Below are positions 34,361 to 46,130 of a stretch of 64,000 bases of DNA, piece after piece. Source of the DNA: Diphasiastrum complanatum (taxonomy: Eukaryota > Streptophyta > Lycopodiopsida > Lycopodiales > Lycopodiaceae); contig CM055095.1 of assembly GCA_029204225.1 (NCBI GenBank), positions 77,757,488 to 77,821,487 of the forward strand. The letters run 5' to 3'. Under the pieces are notes generated by a model. The model was not told the origin of the DNA, did no database searches, and saw only the letters and a list, made by a program, of their open reading frames with translations. The translations under genes were made by a program, and so were the position numbers. Every line of letters starts with the position of its first letter. Within the stretch, counting starts at the first letter, position 1.

Positions 34361-35869
34361 GTATATCAGTTAGTAGTATAGAATCAGAAGGTACTGGATC
34401 CACTACTGGTTCTTTTTGCTTCTGTGCTTTGGTGACCACCATCAAGGGTACACTTGGTTTATTTTGAGCTACTGGTCTTGCTTGATTGTTATCAAATTTA
34501 CAGGAGCTATAGCTAGTGGTGGCTTTGGTCTTGCTAGACAGTCTTTATAGCAATGCCCATAACCACAGTCATGACAGAATGGTACAATTTTTTTTGTATT
34601 TGGACATTCTGCAACTCTGTGATTTTCTCCACATGCAAAGTATCCAAGTGGTGCTCTGGTCCAGTTTCTAGATGCTTGTTGTTGCGCGGCAACATAAATA
34701 GCATATTGTTCTGAAGATCCACCTTCCTGATCATTACCATAGTCTCATTGTTCAGTACTTTTGTACGGTTCTGGTTCCATCAAATTAGCAGGAGGAGCAG
34801 AGTGCTTTGGTGGGGCAGGTAAGGTTAAACGTTCCGGGTATCCAAGAGCAGATTGTCGAGGTCTAGCTGCTGGATTTCCTCCATACTGTGGTTTTTTATA
34901 TCCCATTTGGACATACCATTGCTGAATTATCCGAGGATTGAAGTTGCAAAAAGCAGTCTCATGATCAAGCGAATTACACAAATGGCATACACTGATTTCC
35001 ATTCATTTTTTCAATTGAGGACACTCATTCACTGTGTGATTTCTTGTACAAATAGAACACCAGACATTTTTCCTAGTAGGAAAAGTCTTCGCAAACTTCT
35101 CAGGTTCCTTGTTTGCTTTTCCATGGAAATCTTCCAATGCTTTGATCTTCTCATCAAATTGTGACTGCAACTTTTCCATCTATTTCTATTGGTTCTTTCC
35201 AAGTTTCTCGAACTCATTGAGCATCATTTCTGCAGTAGCGTTGACATTCGTTGATACAATAGTGGTGGATGTTGTAGTGGTCTGCCCTACTGTATAAGGC
35301 AACATACTGATATTCGGCTCATTGTCTGAATCTTCATCTTCCTACCGAATTGCATCATCCATAGCATTTTGTAAAAGTGCATACTCATTATGGCGTTTCA
35401 GCTCACGTCTGATTCGTTTAGGTAAATCTAACAAAAAACACATAATCATGTCATTTTCGTTAATCAGCTCAGGTTCACACTCAGATCTGAGGCGTTTCAC
35501 CCATTCAATGTAATCTCAAACCATTTCCCGTTTTTCCATTTTAATTTTACTTAAAAATAGAAAAGGGTCTTCCATAAACTTTTGAGGTTTGAACCATGTA
35601 ATAAGGGCTCTTTTAACAATCTCCCAATCTACACGCCCAGTTTCATCTTGATTATAGTACCAATCTTGTGCTGCACCTGTTAAGGCCATAAGAAAAAGTT
35701 TAAGTTTATCTTGGGGAAAAAAAATTTCATAGACTTCACAAGATTCAGTATAGATATGAAGAAATCTAACTGGATCTGTTAATCCATTGTATTTTGGTAG
35801 GTCCAAATGGGGTGCTCTTCTAACAATGATTGGATTGACTTCCTTAGAATCACCTTCAGGGGCAGCCAT
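34361..35869 (-). pseudogene. G2 gag N-terminal part, right of C3
   Basis: Starts MAAPEGDSKEVNPIIV (35869). The capsid part LDLPKYNGLTDPVRFL, LFLMALTGAAQDWYYN and FKPQKFMEDPFLFLSKIKM is followed by several metal-binding motifs (CHLCNSLDHETAFC near 34980; a CGYGHCYKDC-type motif near 34555). Stops and shifts near 35515, 35340, 35000 and 34740 break the frame. Confidence 0.8.
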
Positions 35870-37080
35870 CTTAACAAATTCAAATCAAGCAAACAATGTT
35901 ATTGGGTCTAGATTTTTCAATCAAAGCTATCTCAGATCATATCTGCTAGATATATTCCACTTAGCAAGAATCAGATTTCTATATCGTAAAAAAGATTTCA
36001 AAATTCAATCAATCGATACTTCTCAAAAATGAAAATTTTCTCAGAATCCAAATCAGACTGTATCAGATTTGACCCAAATTTTGACAGAGACTTGATCTGA
36101 AAAATCAGAACCTAAAAATAGAACTGGCGAAGGTTTCCTAGGCGAAGATTGGCTTAGTGAAAATTCAACAGTGTTATTTTTGGATAAAACTCTCTGATCA
36201 AGTTTTTTTGACAATTTCTATAGAAATAACCTTCGTCGAACTCTCAGATTCAAAATCTAACACAGATAAAACTAGGGTAAACCCGGCGAAGGGTTTTGAC
36301 ACAACAAAACACCGTTTCTACAGTTTGACAAGGGTAAAAATCAAGATTTTCTATGATCTGGATAGGAAAAATGTTTGCCAAACTCAAAAATAGTATTTTA
36401 TTATAAATAAAATGTTTTGGGAACTCAGCGAAGGTTTTGGCGAAGAATCAAGAGTAACACTGGTATTTCTGCAAAAAAATGACTTTTTTGACAAAAATAT
36501 GACAATATGACAACTGATCCTCTGAAAAAACCTTCTATTTCTGGTATTATTCTTCGTCAGCTTGGCAGTAGATAGATCGGAATCACACCTATGCACAATG
36601 AATTGGACAAAAGTTTCTTTTCTGTATTTTTAGAGTTTTGGTGATTTTTTGATGTTTTTTGACGGTTTTTTTGATGTTTTTGAAAATCTGTTGGGAAGGA
36701 TTGTTCTCCCTTCAAAACGAAGGTTCTGTGATCAAAACCGAAGGTGTTTGCAACTCGACGAAGGTTTTCTGGAAGATGGCAAAAAGTTATTAGCTCTGAT
36801 GACGATTTTTGCCTCCTTTTGACCAAAATCTCACAGATTTGACCGATTTTTGTTGTTTTTTTTAATATCTCAGATCCAAATGGATCTTAAGATTGCTGAT
36901 CTAAATAGATTTTCTTATTCCACAATCAAATTAACTTCAAAACAAGCAAATCCACTCAAATCAAGCAAAATCACTCCAAAACTAACCCTAAATGTAGATC
37001 TAACACTATTCATGCAACGACAAAATGCCTAATGCAAGCTAACCATCCATCAAACATCTGCAAACTGAAAAATTGGCATA
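35870..37080 (-). other. G2 untranslated leader
   Basis: AT-rich leader with repeated (A/G)CGAAGGTTT-type motifs on both strands at about 36126, 36285, 36427, 36717, 36740 and 36757. No coding text. Confidence 0.6.
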
Positions 37081-37100
37081 GCTCCCCGACAACGACGCCA
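37081..37100 (-). other. G2 primer-binding site (tRNA-Asp type)
   Basis: The minus strand reads TGGCGTCGTTGTCGGGGAGC, one or two bases from the complement of the plant tRNA-Asp 3' end used by many plant gypsy elements. It lies four bases from the LTR. Confidence 0.75.
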
Positions 37101-37104
37101 AAAT

Positions 37105-37848
37105 TGTAGTGGGTTTCTTTCCTTGCCTAACCTCAATCCAAGATCTAATCAATCTAGCATCAAAGAGACGAAGTTAGTTGTCACGCATAGATTCGTTTCA
37201 ATGAGAGTGATAGTATAGTTCAGATTTCAGCATGAATGGAAGATCCACATCTAACTCTAACATCTATTAACCCTAAGCTTTAACACTACATCCACTAACA
37301 CTAGATCCACAACAAGATAGCTCACTCTTTCTCTCTCTCCCTTTCTCCCTCATAAAAATTATAATAACATGCAATCCCAATAACAATCAGATCCAACAAT
37401 CGATAAATCCAAATAAAGCATGAGAGATGGAGGAAAAGTGACAGAGAGCAAGGAGATTCATCAATCCATTTCACAAGAGAACCAATCTGCTTTATTGAAA
37501 TGAAGTAATGAGCATGTGTAGGAACTCGAGTTGGTCCCGCTTTATAGTAGAGAGGAGGACCCTGGCCTCTGAATCCTATTGGTCCATTTTTGCCTCCCTA
37601 ACTATTCAAATTTAAAAAAGAGTGGAAAACATTGAAATTGGAGGGAAGCCCAACTTTGTTCACTAACTTGACATTTAGGCCCTGCGACATTAAAAGTCCC
37701 ACAAAAAGGCCTAAAGTCCTTTTATTGACTTGTAACTAATCAAATCTCTATGTGATCATCAGGGTGGACTTACACACGTAGGGTGCCAAATCCCTCTCAC
37801 TTATTAGCTAGGGTTAGGGTTGCCTTAAGATCCGCAAGCCCTCCAACA
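37105..37848 (-). repeat. G2 5' LTR (744 bp)
   Basis: On the minus strand begins TGTTGGAGGGCTTG and ends CCCACTACA next to the primer-binding site. Text resembles the LTR family of G3 in its promoter part. The right end lies exactly where C4 RT text (ITDLGETTK) breaks. Confidence 0.75.
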
Positions 37849-38494
37849 ATTTTGTTGTTTCTCCTAGATCTGTGATTTCATAATTTTCTGAAATCTGACT
37901 CTTCATGTCTTTGATCAGCATCAAGGAATTCCCTATCATCAGGGAATGGTCCACAAAAATAGTCACTATCACAAAATCTTTTCCTACTCTTTTTATGTAG
38001 ACATTACAGTCCGGTTGTGTAGGATTGAAGTCTAGAGACTTCAGAAGACTATCGAGCTTCTTATACCAAGCTCGTGATGCCTGTTTTAGACCATAGATGC
38101 ATCTCTGCAACCTACAAACATATTGTCGATTATCGAGGTCTTCAAATCCTTCAGGCTGCTTCATGAATATTTCCTCCTCTAGATCTCTGTGGAGGTGGAG
38201 AAAGGCTATCTTCACATCAATCTGGTGGATTTCTAGATTGTGTTGTGTGGCTTATGCAAGGAGTAGTCGTATGCTTGTCATCTTGACCATGGACGAATAT
38301 GTGTCAAATTAATCAACACCATATCTTTGTGTGTAGCCCTTCATGACAAGCCTTGCCTTGTAATGGCCAACTGTGCCATCTGATTTCATTTTCTTTTTAA
38401 ACACCCACTTGCAGTTGATGATCTTTCTGTTTTCTGGCAGTGGCTCTAATGTCCATGTCTCGTTTTGTCTCATCGACTCGATTTCCTCTGACAT
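37849..38494 (-). pseudogene. C4 reverse transcriptase (partial)
   Basis: NETWTLEPLPENRKIINCKW, YKARLVMKGYTQRYGVD, then in another frame EEIFMKQPEGF, YGLKQASRAWY and the catalytic region reading IFVDHSLMI, so YVDD has become FVDH. Ends at NYEITDLGETTK where the G2 LTR begins. Confidence 0.85.
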
Positions 38495-39403
38495 TGCTTG
38501 CTTCCAGAATTCTCCCTCTGGACTCTGAACGGCTTCTTGATATTTGTTGGCTCTTCAGTGAAGCTGCAGTATTCGAACTGCGTGTCTTCACTCCATTGAA
38601 GATTGTCAACGTAATGGTCTGGAGGTCTTCTTTGTCTTGTTGACCTTCTGGGTTCATTTTGTCGCTGTTCGAACGTTTCTTGTTCGTGGGGTTGATCTTT
38701 TGCTTCCCGCTGCGAAGATCTCATGGCCTCTTTCATCTTTTAGTCTAGGGAATGTGGACTCATCAAACTTCACATATCTGCTCGAAACAACCTTTTTCGT
38801 GGTTGGATTGTAGAGTCTGTACACTTGTGATCTGTTCGGGTAACTGACCATGATTGTTTGCTCTGATTTATCATCGAGCTTATTTCTCTTTTCTTTTGAA
38901 ATGTGCTTGTATGCTGCACATCCAAACACACATACGTATGATAGATCAGTCTTTCTACTTGTCCACATCTCATACGGTGTTTTATTTTCCAGCGCTGTCA
39001 TTGTTGATCTATTCTACAGGTGTACTGCTGCAGCAATTGCCTCAGCCCAGAATTGACTTGGCAATTGAGCCTGTGCCATCATACATTTGGCTCCTTCGAC
39101 TAGCTTTCTGTTTCTTCTTTCTACGACACCGTTATATTTGGGTGTGTACGCAGGAGTGAACTGATGCTCGATCCCTTGTTCTTGGCAGAATTTTAAAAAT
39201 TCCTTGCTCTTGTACTCACCTCCATTGTCAGATCTGATGATCTGTATCTTCTTGGAGGTGTGTCTATCTGCAAATGCCACAAACTTTTTCAAAGAGTCGA
39301 ACACTTCAAATTTCTTCTTTAGGTAGTAGATCGTAGTCATCCGGCTGTAGTCATCTATGAATGTCAGAAAATACCTCGAACCGGAGAGCAAATCCATTTT
39401 CAT
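38495..39403 (-). pseudogene. C4 integrase core and C-terminal part
   Basis: FIDDYSRMTTIYYLKKK, RSDNGGEYKSKEF (Asp 2), then NGVVERRNRKLVE (Glu), FWAEAIAAAVHL. C-terminal CVFGCAAYKHI, RLYNPTTKKVVSSRYVKFDE. Frames change at 39010 and 38650. Confidence 0.85.
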
Positions 39404-40877
39404 CGGTCCACAAACATCAGAGTGGACGAGGTCAAGAACTTCCTTGGCTCTTCTTCCCTCATGTGTGAATGGATTCCGATGTTTGCCTTTCTAACAGGCT
39501 TCACAGAACTCAGTTTTGGGTCTTGATATCTTGAGACGTGTGCTTGCACATGTCATACAGGCTCCTCATGTTCAGATGATATATTCTCTTATGCTAGAGC
39601 TGATCTTCATTCTCTGATGCATTTAATATGCTATCAGAGTTGCTAATTAGCTTGGCCTGATAGAGGTGCATCCGACCGCCAACAATTTGTTTGTCGTTTT
39701 CTCAATCATGCGGCATGTATTGCCATTGAACAAAACTCGAATTCCAAGATTTGCCATCTTGGAGATAGATAGCAGATCTTTTCTTAGTGAAGGCACGTAG
39801 AGTGCTCCTGGCAGCTCTGCTTGACCTGACAATGTGTCCCGATGCCTGTGACATCGTGTCGGCTCCCATCACCTAGAATCATTGTTGCTTTCGAGTTTTC
39901 GAAAGTCGATCAAGATTTTTTTGTTGTAGGTGATGTGTGATATTGCTCTTGAATCAATGACTACATCGTAGTCTTGTTCGCTGTAGCTCGTCGAAGCTTC
40001 ATCGAGTATCGTGAAGGCTTCATCACCTCTATCTGCATCCTTGGATGACTTTGCAACATTTGCTTTCTCAACTTTGTTCTTTCTTTTTGGGTTGAATCTG
40101 CAACCGTATACAAAGTGTCCTTTCTTCTTGCAGTGCATGCAAGGTATTGCTAGATTGAACTAGCATTTGTTGGCCATATGGCATGCTTTGTGGCAGTGAT
40201 CACAGAAAGAAGATTATTGACTCGTGGACTTCATCTTCTCGAATCTGGGTTTGTTCTTGTTCTTCTTCTTTCCTTTCATGAAGAGAACCTTCTCTTGATC
40301 ACTTCTTCCTTCTCGTTCGTCCCTCATCAGTCTCTCATCAGCGACAAGACTGATCGCTTTGTCGAATGTCATATCTGTATGAGCATTCTCAACAGTTGAT
40401 AGGATGTCGGTAGAGACTTCATGAAGTACATCAGTTGTTGTGGTGATGGGAACTGGTATTCTTGTCTTGATGTAGCGAGTTGAGCGAAGATCGTTCTGAT
40501 CTTCTCAACATGCTGATCTAATTGGTTGCCATCCCATCGTATGGATTGTAGCTGATTGTGAAGATGCATCACTAAAGCTGCAGTCCTCACTTCGTACTTC
40601 TGTCTTAATCTTTCTCATGCATGGCTGCATGGCTGCTTTTGCAGTCTTCACTCTGCATGAGTAGATCTTTGTTGATGGATGAAACGATGATCGCCATTGC
40701 ACACTCATCTTTTCTGATCCATTCAGCTCTCCTCGGGTCTCTCTCTGGAGGCTGCACCTCTGAGAGTTCGGTCACCGACCATATGCCTTCGTCCTTCAGA
40801 AGTGTTTTGAATTTCCAGATTCTGTAGTTTGCGCCATCAAGACTGATTGCCACTCTTGTCTGGATCATTGTAGCCAT
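39404..40877 (-). pseudogene. C4 gag, zinc knuckle, protease and pre-integrase
   Basis: Starts MATMIQTRVAISLDGANYRI (40877). Capsid scraps follow (LVMHLHNQLQSIRWDG), then a knuckle MHCKKKGHFVYGC at 40138 and a protease reading VIDSRAISHIT, so the DSG active site is now DSR. Pre-integrase text LYVPSLRKDLLSISK near 39800. Multiple frame breaks. Confidence 0.8.
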
Positions 40878-40930
40878 ATAGTGCTATCTAGAAAATCACT
40901 CCTTAGATATCAGTAGTGATAACCTATCAA

Positions 40931-40941
40931 CTTTGATACCA
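40931..40941 (-). other. C4 primer-binding site
   Basis: The minus strand reads TGGTATCAAAG directly after the LTR end, a variant of the tRNA-Met site. Confidence 0.7.
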
Positions 40942-41643
40942 TGTCGCGAAAGGTTTCGATTCGTTGTCACGAACGATTTTGTTTCTTTTGAATTTTTTTT
41001 TGCACAGAAGCTCACAAGAACCTAGACACACAACTACACATCTCAAAACACATTTCATTCTAACAATCATGACAGACAAGGAGATGCACAAAAATAGAAC
41101 AATCAAATTATCAATTTAATTTTTAGAGTGAGATTATCAGTGTCTCACTCGTTGGCGGCCTGACACTCTGTCCTTTCATTGTGTTCTGCTCGTTGGCAGA
41201 CTTTCATGCACAACTATTTTGTTTCTAGTCTTTTTCTTTTCTGCTCTACTCTCTATGTCTCACTGTATCTTGCTACATGTTTTAGAGAAAAATAGTTTAT
41301 ATCTCCACTGTGTGGTGTTTACAAGATAGTTAACACTAATCAACTAATCAGTTACTCTCCGTTGTTGCTACCCGTTTCAGCTGGGTGTGAAGTTTAAGAC
41401 TCCAAGCCCGTTGAGCTGCCAGCTAGCAGCGCAACAGATTCTCTTTTATTTCTTTCATTTTATTTTGTTTCTTTCGTTTTGCATTGGTTTGCGGTTTTTG
41501 CGATCCTGCAAGCTTGTTTGATTTTCGTGAATGGTTCACGAATCGTTCGTCACTTGTTCGTCCTGGAGGCACATTGAATTTCGTGAATTGTTTGATCTTT
41601 GCAAATCGTTCGACCTTTGTATCAAGGCACGTTGACTTTCACA
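40942..41643 (-). repeat. C4 5' LTR (702 bp)
   Basis: Minus strand TGTGAAAGTCAACG...TTTCGCGACA, with TG...CA ends. The right boundary coincides with a break in the C5 integrase fragment. A TATA-like box (GATATAAAC, minus) lies near 41300. Confidence 0.75.
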
Positions 41644-42426
41644 TTGCGGCAAAGTTGTAAGAGTTCACCATTTCTGACAAGGATCTGTGGACGTTTGCGA
41701 CCAGGATGCGATGATGTTTCTTCTTGAATTTCTCCAGATCTGTTCGAGCTAGCTTGGTTTGGTCTGATGAAAAGTATTGTTGGCTGTTCGGCTCCTGTAC
41801 AGTAGTTGCAAGTTCTATAGAAGGAACATCAACGTTGGAAGAATCCATGCTACGTAAAATAGGATGAAATGACATAGCATTGTTTATCGATGGTTGTTTG
41901 AAATCATAGTATGTATGTTCTTGAAATATTACATCCCTAGAGACAAATACTACATTGGTGGATGGATCATAAACTTTATAAGCTTTATGTTCATCAGGAT
42001 AGCCAATGAAAAAACATTTATTTGTCCTATGATCCAGATTCTTTCTAAGCTGTTTAGGAATGTGAACAAAACATATACAACCAAAGATTTCTAAATGGCT
42101 GACACTAGGCTTGTGCCCATGCCAGACTTCATGAGGAGTCTTGTTGTTGACGGCTTTGGTGCTGGATCTGTTCTGCATATAACAGGCTGTGGCAGTAGTT
42201 TCTGCCCAAAATTTCGCAGGTAGGTGTGCTTGATATAGCATAGATTTGGCTGAGCTGAGAAGAGTTCGATTCTTCCTTTCTGCAATCCCATTTTGTTGAG
42301 GTGAATAGGAAGTGGTGAATTGTCTTCTAATACCATGTTCAACCATGTAGTCGGACATCTCGTTAGAGATGTATGGCACCAATCTAATGATTGAATGAGC
42401 CAAATATTTTGAATAGGTGTCACATA
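41644..42426 (-). pseudogene. C5: copia integrase fragment
   Basis: Minus-strand integrase of another copia family. It has RRQFTTSYSPQQNGIAERKN (catalytic Glu), FWAETTATACYMQNRSSTKA, FGCICFVHI, KCFFIGYPDEHKAYKVYDPS and SRDVIFQEHTYY. It lacks the first catalytic Asp region because C6 LTR sequence begins at 42427, and it is cut at the other end by the C4 LTR. Confidence 0.85.
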
Positions 42427-42998
42427 CCATGTGTAGAGGACAGCTCACACGTGTGGAAATAGCTGAAGTAGGCGAGTTTTTGCTTCTAGACGATTTCCAT
42501 GAAGATCTCCATATAGTAGGAAAATAGACCAAAAATGCCCAAAATGGAAAGTTTTGATCCAAGTGTCATATTGCATGATGGTGACAAGGCATCCTCACAC
42601 GTGTGAGATCTGATGCATGATCAGTACCTCGAGCTCCAAAAATGTATATATAGAGGCTTATTTGGCCATAATCAATGTGAGACACCAATCTTGGTTTTGG
42701 AGACAATTTTGAGTGATTCTCTCCATTTGTCTACATTTGTTTTGATTGTTTTGAGGTGCTATCAATGTGTGCTTGATTTTTAGGTTGGAGTCCATACTCA
42801 GACAGGGTTTCACACATGGGAAACCATAAAGTACACCTACCTTCAATTAATGATTGTTCTTGTTAGGATTTTGTGTCTAGAATTGATCTAGATTGATTTT
42901 AATCTCAAGTAGATTGATAGATCAAGTAATCTGACAACCAATCCCTCTTGAGGATCAGATTAGGATCCACTCTTGGTCCTTTTTGTACTTTTTGCACA
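42427..42998 (+). repeat. C6 5' LTR (first ~260 bp missing)
   Basis: Matches the reverse complement of the C2 LTR from its CACACGTGTG-containing part to the terminal TTTTTGCACA. Carries two CACACGTGTG copies (42446-42455, 42596-42605) and a TATA-like run (tgtatatatagag) near 42645. Confidence 0.85.
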
Positions 42999-43010
42999 TG
43001 GTATCAGAGC
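42999..43010 (+). other. C6 primer-binding site
   Basis: TGGTATCAGAGC directly after the LTR end; complementary to initiator tRNA-Met. Confidence 0.85.
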
Positions 43011-43599
43011 CTAGTACAAGAGGTTTTGTTGAAATTGAAAGGGTTAATCCAAATCAAAGCCAAAATTAGCAGTTTTTTGGGAACTAGTCAAATTTTGTGT
43101 AGCGAGTTGGATTTGATAGATATCCTCAAAAATTTTGGTCCAGATATTGTTGTGGGTTGTAGGAACCCTTTTCACATGTGTGATGCCGTACAGCTCCGGT
43201 TTTGACTAAGAAATTTCAAAAATTTGTAGAATTTGACTCACATACCCAATTTGAGTGATTTTTAATGCAAAATCAAGCATTTTCTATAGTGAATCTAATC
43301 CCTTGATTAGTTCTTGGATTAAATAAATCAAAAAATTAAAATTGAAGCTTGAATTAGGTGCACTAATTGATCTTCTCTGATGTTTTGAGTGTATGTTGAG
43401 GTTGAAGGGAGAGATTGCTAAAAATCATAGATTAAGGAGTGATTTTGCAAGTTTGAGACTAGAATCTAAATTTCCATCATTCTAGATTGGTTCATGAGTG
43501 ATAGGATTGAGTCTATAAGCTTTCTAAATTGCTAAAAGGCTTTAGGTTCAGATCTCTTAAAGAAACCATAAGAGTTTTAGTGCTTTTTCACATTAGAAA

Positions 43600-44476
43600 A
43601 TGGCATCAATGGGTGGTTTTTTGCTTGAAGCTAGTGAAAGACTTACATCCACTTATTATGCTACTTGGATACTTCGAATGGAGTCTTTGCTTGTACTTCA
43701 TGATCTTTATGACATGGTACAAAAAGAGATGTAGAGTTGCATTACACTACATAAAAATGAATGTAAGTAATAAACTTTTGAAAGAAATCTCATCTTGTAC
43801 CACATCCAAAGAGGCATGGGATTCATTAAAAGCTATTTATGGATCCAAGAACACTTCAAGGATACTCATGCTTAGGAATCAAATCCTTCAAAGCATGATA
43901 GGAAGTAGTGAAAGTGCCCAAAATTATGTCTTTAGGATCAAATCTTTGAATAAGGAGTTGTCTTCTATAGATGATAAAATCAAAGATGATGAATTAGTTC
44001 AAATCATTTTGAATGGATTAGGAGATGATTCTTCCAATCTTGTTCAAACCTTTGCTATTCAAGATTCACTTCTTAGTATTGAAAAACTTCAAAGTGTGCT
44101 TGTTAGTGAGGAGAGTAAAATGCTTCATATCAAAAGTAGGATGAGTTCCTTATCTTTGAATGATGGTGATGAAAAAGCTAACTTTTCTTTGAAAGGCAAG
44201 AAGAAGAAGTTTCCGTCCAAGAAGACTCGAGACATGGAGATGGAGAACAAAGATGGAGCATCAAGTTCCAAAGGCAAGAGCAAGAAGGACAAGAAGAAGC
44301 TAAAGTGTTTCTTTTGTGGAAAAAAGGGACATTTTACATCCGAGTGCTACAAGAAGAAGAATGCCCAAGAGAAGGACAATCAAGGCAATCTTATGCTTGA
44401 GGAGGAGGAAGAAGGCAATCTATTTTTGATGGTATCCTCACCACAAACATCTAAATCAGCACACTTGGTGGATTGA
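43600..44476 (+). pseudogene. C6 gag (frameshifted)
   Basis: Start MASMGGFLLEASERLTSTYY at 43600 runs into a TAG at 43732. Gag then continues in another frame: NVSNKLLKEISSCTTSKEAW, RNQILQSMIGSSES, LVQIILNGLGDDSSNLVQTF, a Lys-rich linker and the knuckle CFFCGKKGHFTSEC. A further shift precedes protease. Confidence 0.85.
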
Positions 44477-44852
44477 TACTGGGGCAAGCTCTCACACGAC
44501 TCACCAAAAAGACTACTTTTCTAATCTACTTTCTTACAATAGTTCTAAGAGATTTATCTTCATTGCAAGTGATCAAGAATGTGAGATTGTAGGTATTGGA
44601 TCCATTCCTTTATGTCTAGGATCATCTAAAAAAATAGATCTAGACAATGTTCTTTATGTACCTTCAATTACAAAGAACTTGTTGAGTGTAGGACAACTTA
44701 TGGATAGTGGATTAGATGTACATTTCAAGCATGGAGCATGTTCTATCTTGAAAGATGAAAAATGTATTGCTAGTGGTTTCAAGCAAGGAAGGTTATTCAA
44801 ATTGGATGCTAATGTGATGGTTGGAAGTGTGAATATGGCAAGGCAAAAATAG
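44477..44852 (+). pseudogene. C6 protease and pre-integrase
   Basis: WWIDTGASSHTT (active-site DSG altered to DTG, which is still a valid aspartic protease triad), GIGSIPLCLGS, LYVPSITKNLLSVGQL, LFKLDANVMVG. Stops at TAG inside the direct repeat described next. Confidence 0.8.
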
Positions 44853-45215
44853 TCTAAGAGATTTGTGTTGGCATTGGACCATAAAGATTGCTATGTACAA
44901 GATCCAATACATGCTTTGTTTTGATGGAATGCGATTTTGGAAACTTGCTTCTAGAGTGCTTCCCATAGATGATTCACAAAAGAAAGATTTCCTATCTAAT
45001 GAAGAAGGGAAATTCAGTCCATCAACTAAGTTATTACAATGCATAAAAGAAAGTGATCTTGTATTCACGTGTCTAAATTGACTATGCGCTACGCTCTGAT
45101 ACCAATCTGATGGGACAAGGGAGAAAGAAGAACGAGAATAGAGAAGAGAGCAGGAATCTGGCAGAACAGCTCTCCCATTACAATCAGCTGCTAGATGCAA
45201 AAATAGTCTAAGAGA
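44843..45215 (-). repeat. 335-bp insert between 19-bp direct repeats
   Basis: GCAAAAATAGTCTAAGAGA occurs at 44843-44861 and 45197-45215. The intervening segment carries, on the minus strand, TGGTATCAGAGC (45093-45104), so it includes the primer-binding site and LTR edge of another copia element. The 19-bp duplication is too long for a normal LTR-element insertion. Confidence 0.6.
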
Positions 45216-46130
45216 AAGCTTATGCTAAATGTAATCACAGCTTTAAGTGTTCTAATTGTTCGACAGGATTTTAAAAATCAATTCATACTCTCAAAAACAA
45301 GAGTACAGTCCACCGAAGAGATTAGAAATGATTTGTGTGTGGTATTACTGGAAATCAGATTCAATGTGAAGTTTGATTCTAAAAGAGTAGTATAATATCG
45401 CGAGTTTCTCAGGTATCAAAGACAGCCATCGTCTGATCAAAAACTGAGGAGTCGTAGACGTTCATATTTTGATCAGAGTGAGTAAACAAGCGCGATCAAA
45501 CATCAATAAAGTGCATTCAATCACAACAAGCATTCATCTATGTTATACACATATAGAAAAGCATGCTACTACTATTTTACATTGAAGTACAATTAAATAG
45601 CAATTACAATAAAAAATGACGGCGTAACTAGGAGGCTCAAATAATACGTCTCATGGACGGAGCATCTCATGTAATCTATGCTGGGATGATCTATTTATAG
45701 ATTGCATCCATGTATTAATTACATTAAATGTTTGTCACCTAATTAGGCAAGCCATTGTACTTGGAAGTATATGGCTTTTGTGACAACTATACCTAGTGTA
45801 TACGATCAATAAATCAGGAATGTTGATGTGGACGAGGACATCGCAAATTCTCTCACTTCATTTTTTACGTGGAGTGATTTTCTCTCACTTTGTAAAAGTT
45901 TGAGAAGTGGCTGGGAATGTTCTCGTTCAAAATAGACGACCTTCGGCATTTTCTATCTTTTCGGGATTTTGCGAAAAAGCCAAAGGTGCCCTTAAACAAG
46001 TTTAAGGTGCCCTCAAAAAGACGAACATGTCTTTAACAGTTTAACTCTCTCGCACTTTTCGGAAAATGTGAAAAAGCCGAAGGTGCCCTCTAAAAAAGGT
46101 GAAGGTGTCTTTAACAGCTTAACCCTTGAC
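45216..46130. other. Unassigned sequence with GGTGCCCT motifs
   Basis: No gene supported. At 45955-46130 there are three related motifs around (C)GAAGGTGCCCT next to GCGAAAAAG, the last merging into the gag scrap. A related block occurs inverted at about 60090-60125 in the C8 LTR. Confidence 0.45.

Larger units (their letters stand above)
26843..37848 (-). mobile_element. G2: 3'-truncated Ty3/gypsy element, host of C3
   Basis: Minus-strand order: 5' LTR (37848-37105), tRNA-Asp type primer-binding site, ~1.2-kb leader, gag, [C3 insertion], rest of gag, protease, linker. The element stops at about 26843; RT, RNase H, integrase and 3' LTR are missing. Gag and linker resemble G1. Its 5' LTR lies inside the RT of copia C4, so G2 jumped into C4. 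Confidence 0.85.
37849..41643 (-). mobile_element. C4: degenerate copia element, host of G2
   Basis: Minus strand: 5' LTR (41643-40942), primer-binding site, gag, protease, integrase and half of RT, then cut by the G2 LTR. The rest of RT, RNase H and the 3' LTR are lost beyond the truncated left side of G2. Many stops and shifts. Confidence 0.85.
42427..44861 (+). mobile_element. C6: truncated copia element, LTR family of C2
   Basis: Plus strand: 5'-truncated LTR, tRNA-Met primer-binding site, leader, gag and protease, ending in pre-integrase text. RT, RNase H and 3' LTR are absent. LTR and leader match C2. Confidence 0.85.

Noticed and set aside
45955-46130. C-terminal extension of the gag fragment read as a novel domain with repeats (LLKTPSPF, LLKTCSSF)
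   Set aside because: Result of the gag frame running into non-coding GGTGCCCT repeats after the gag breakpoint.
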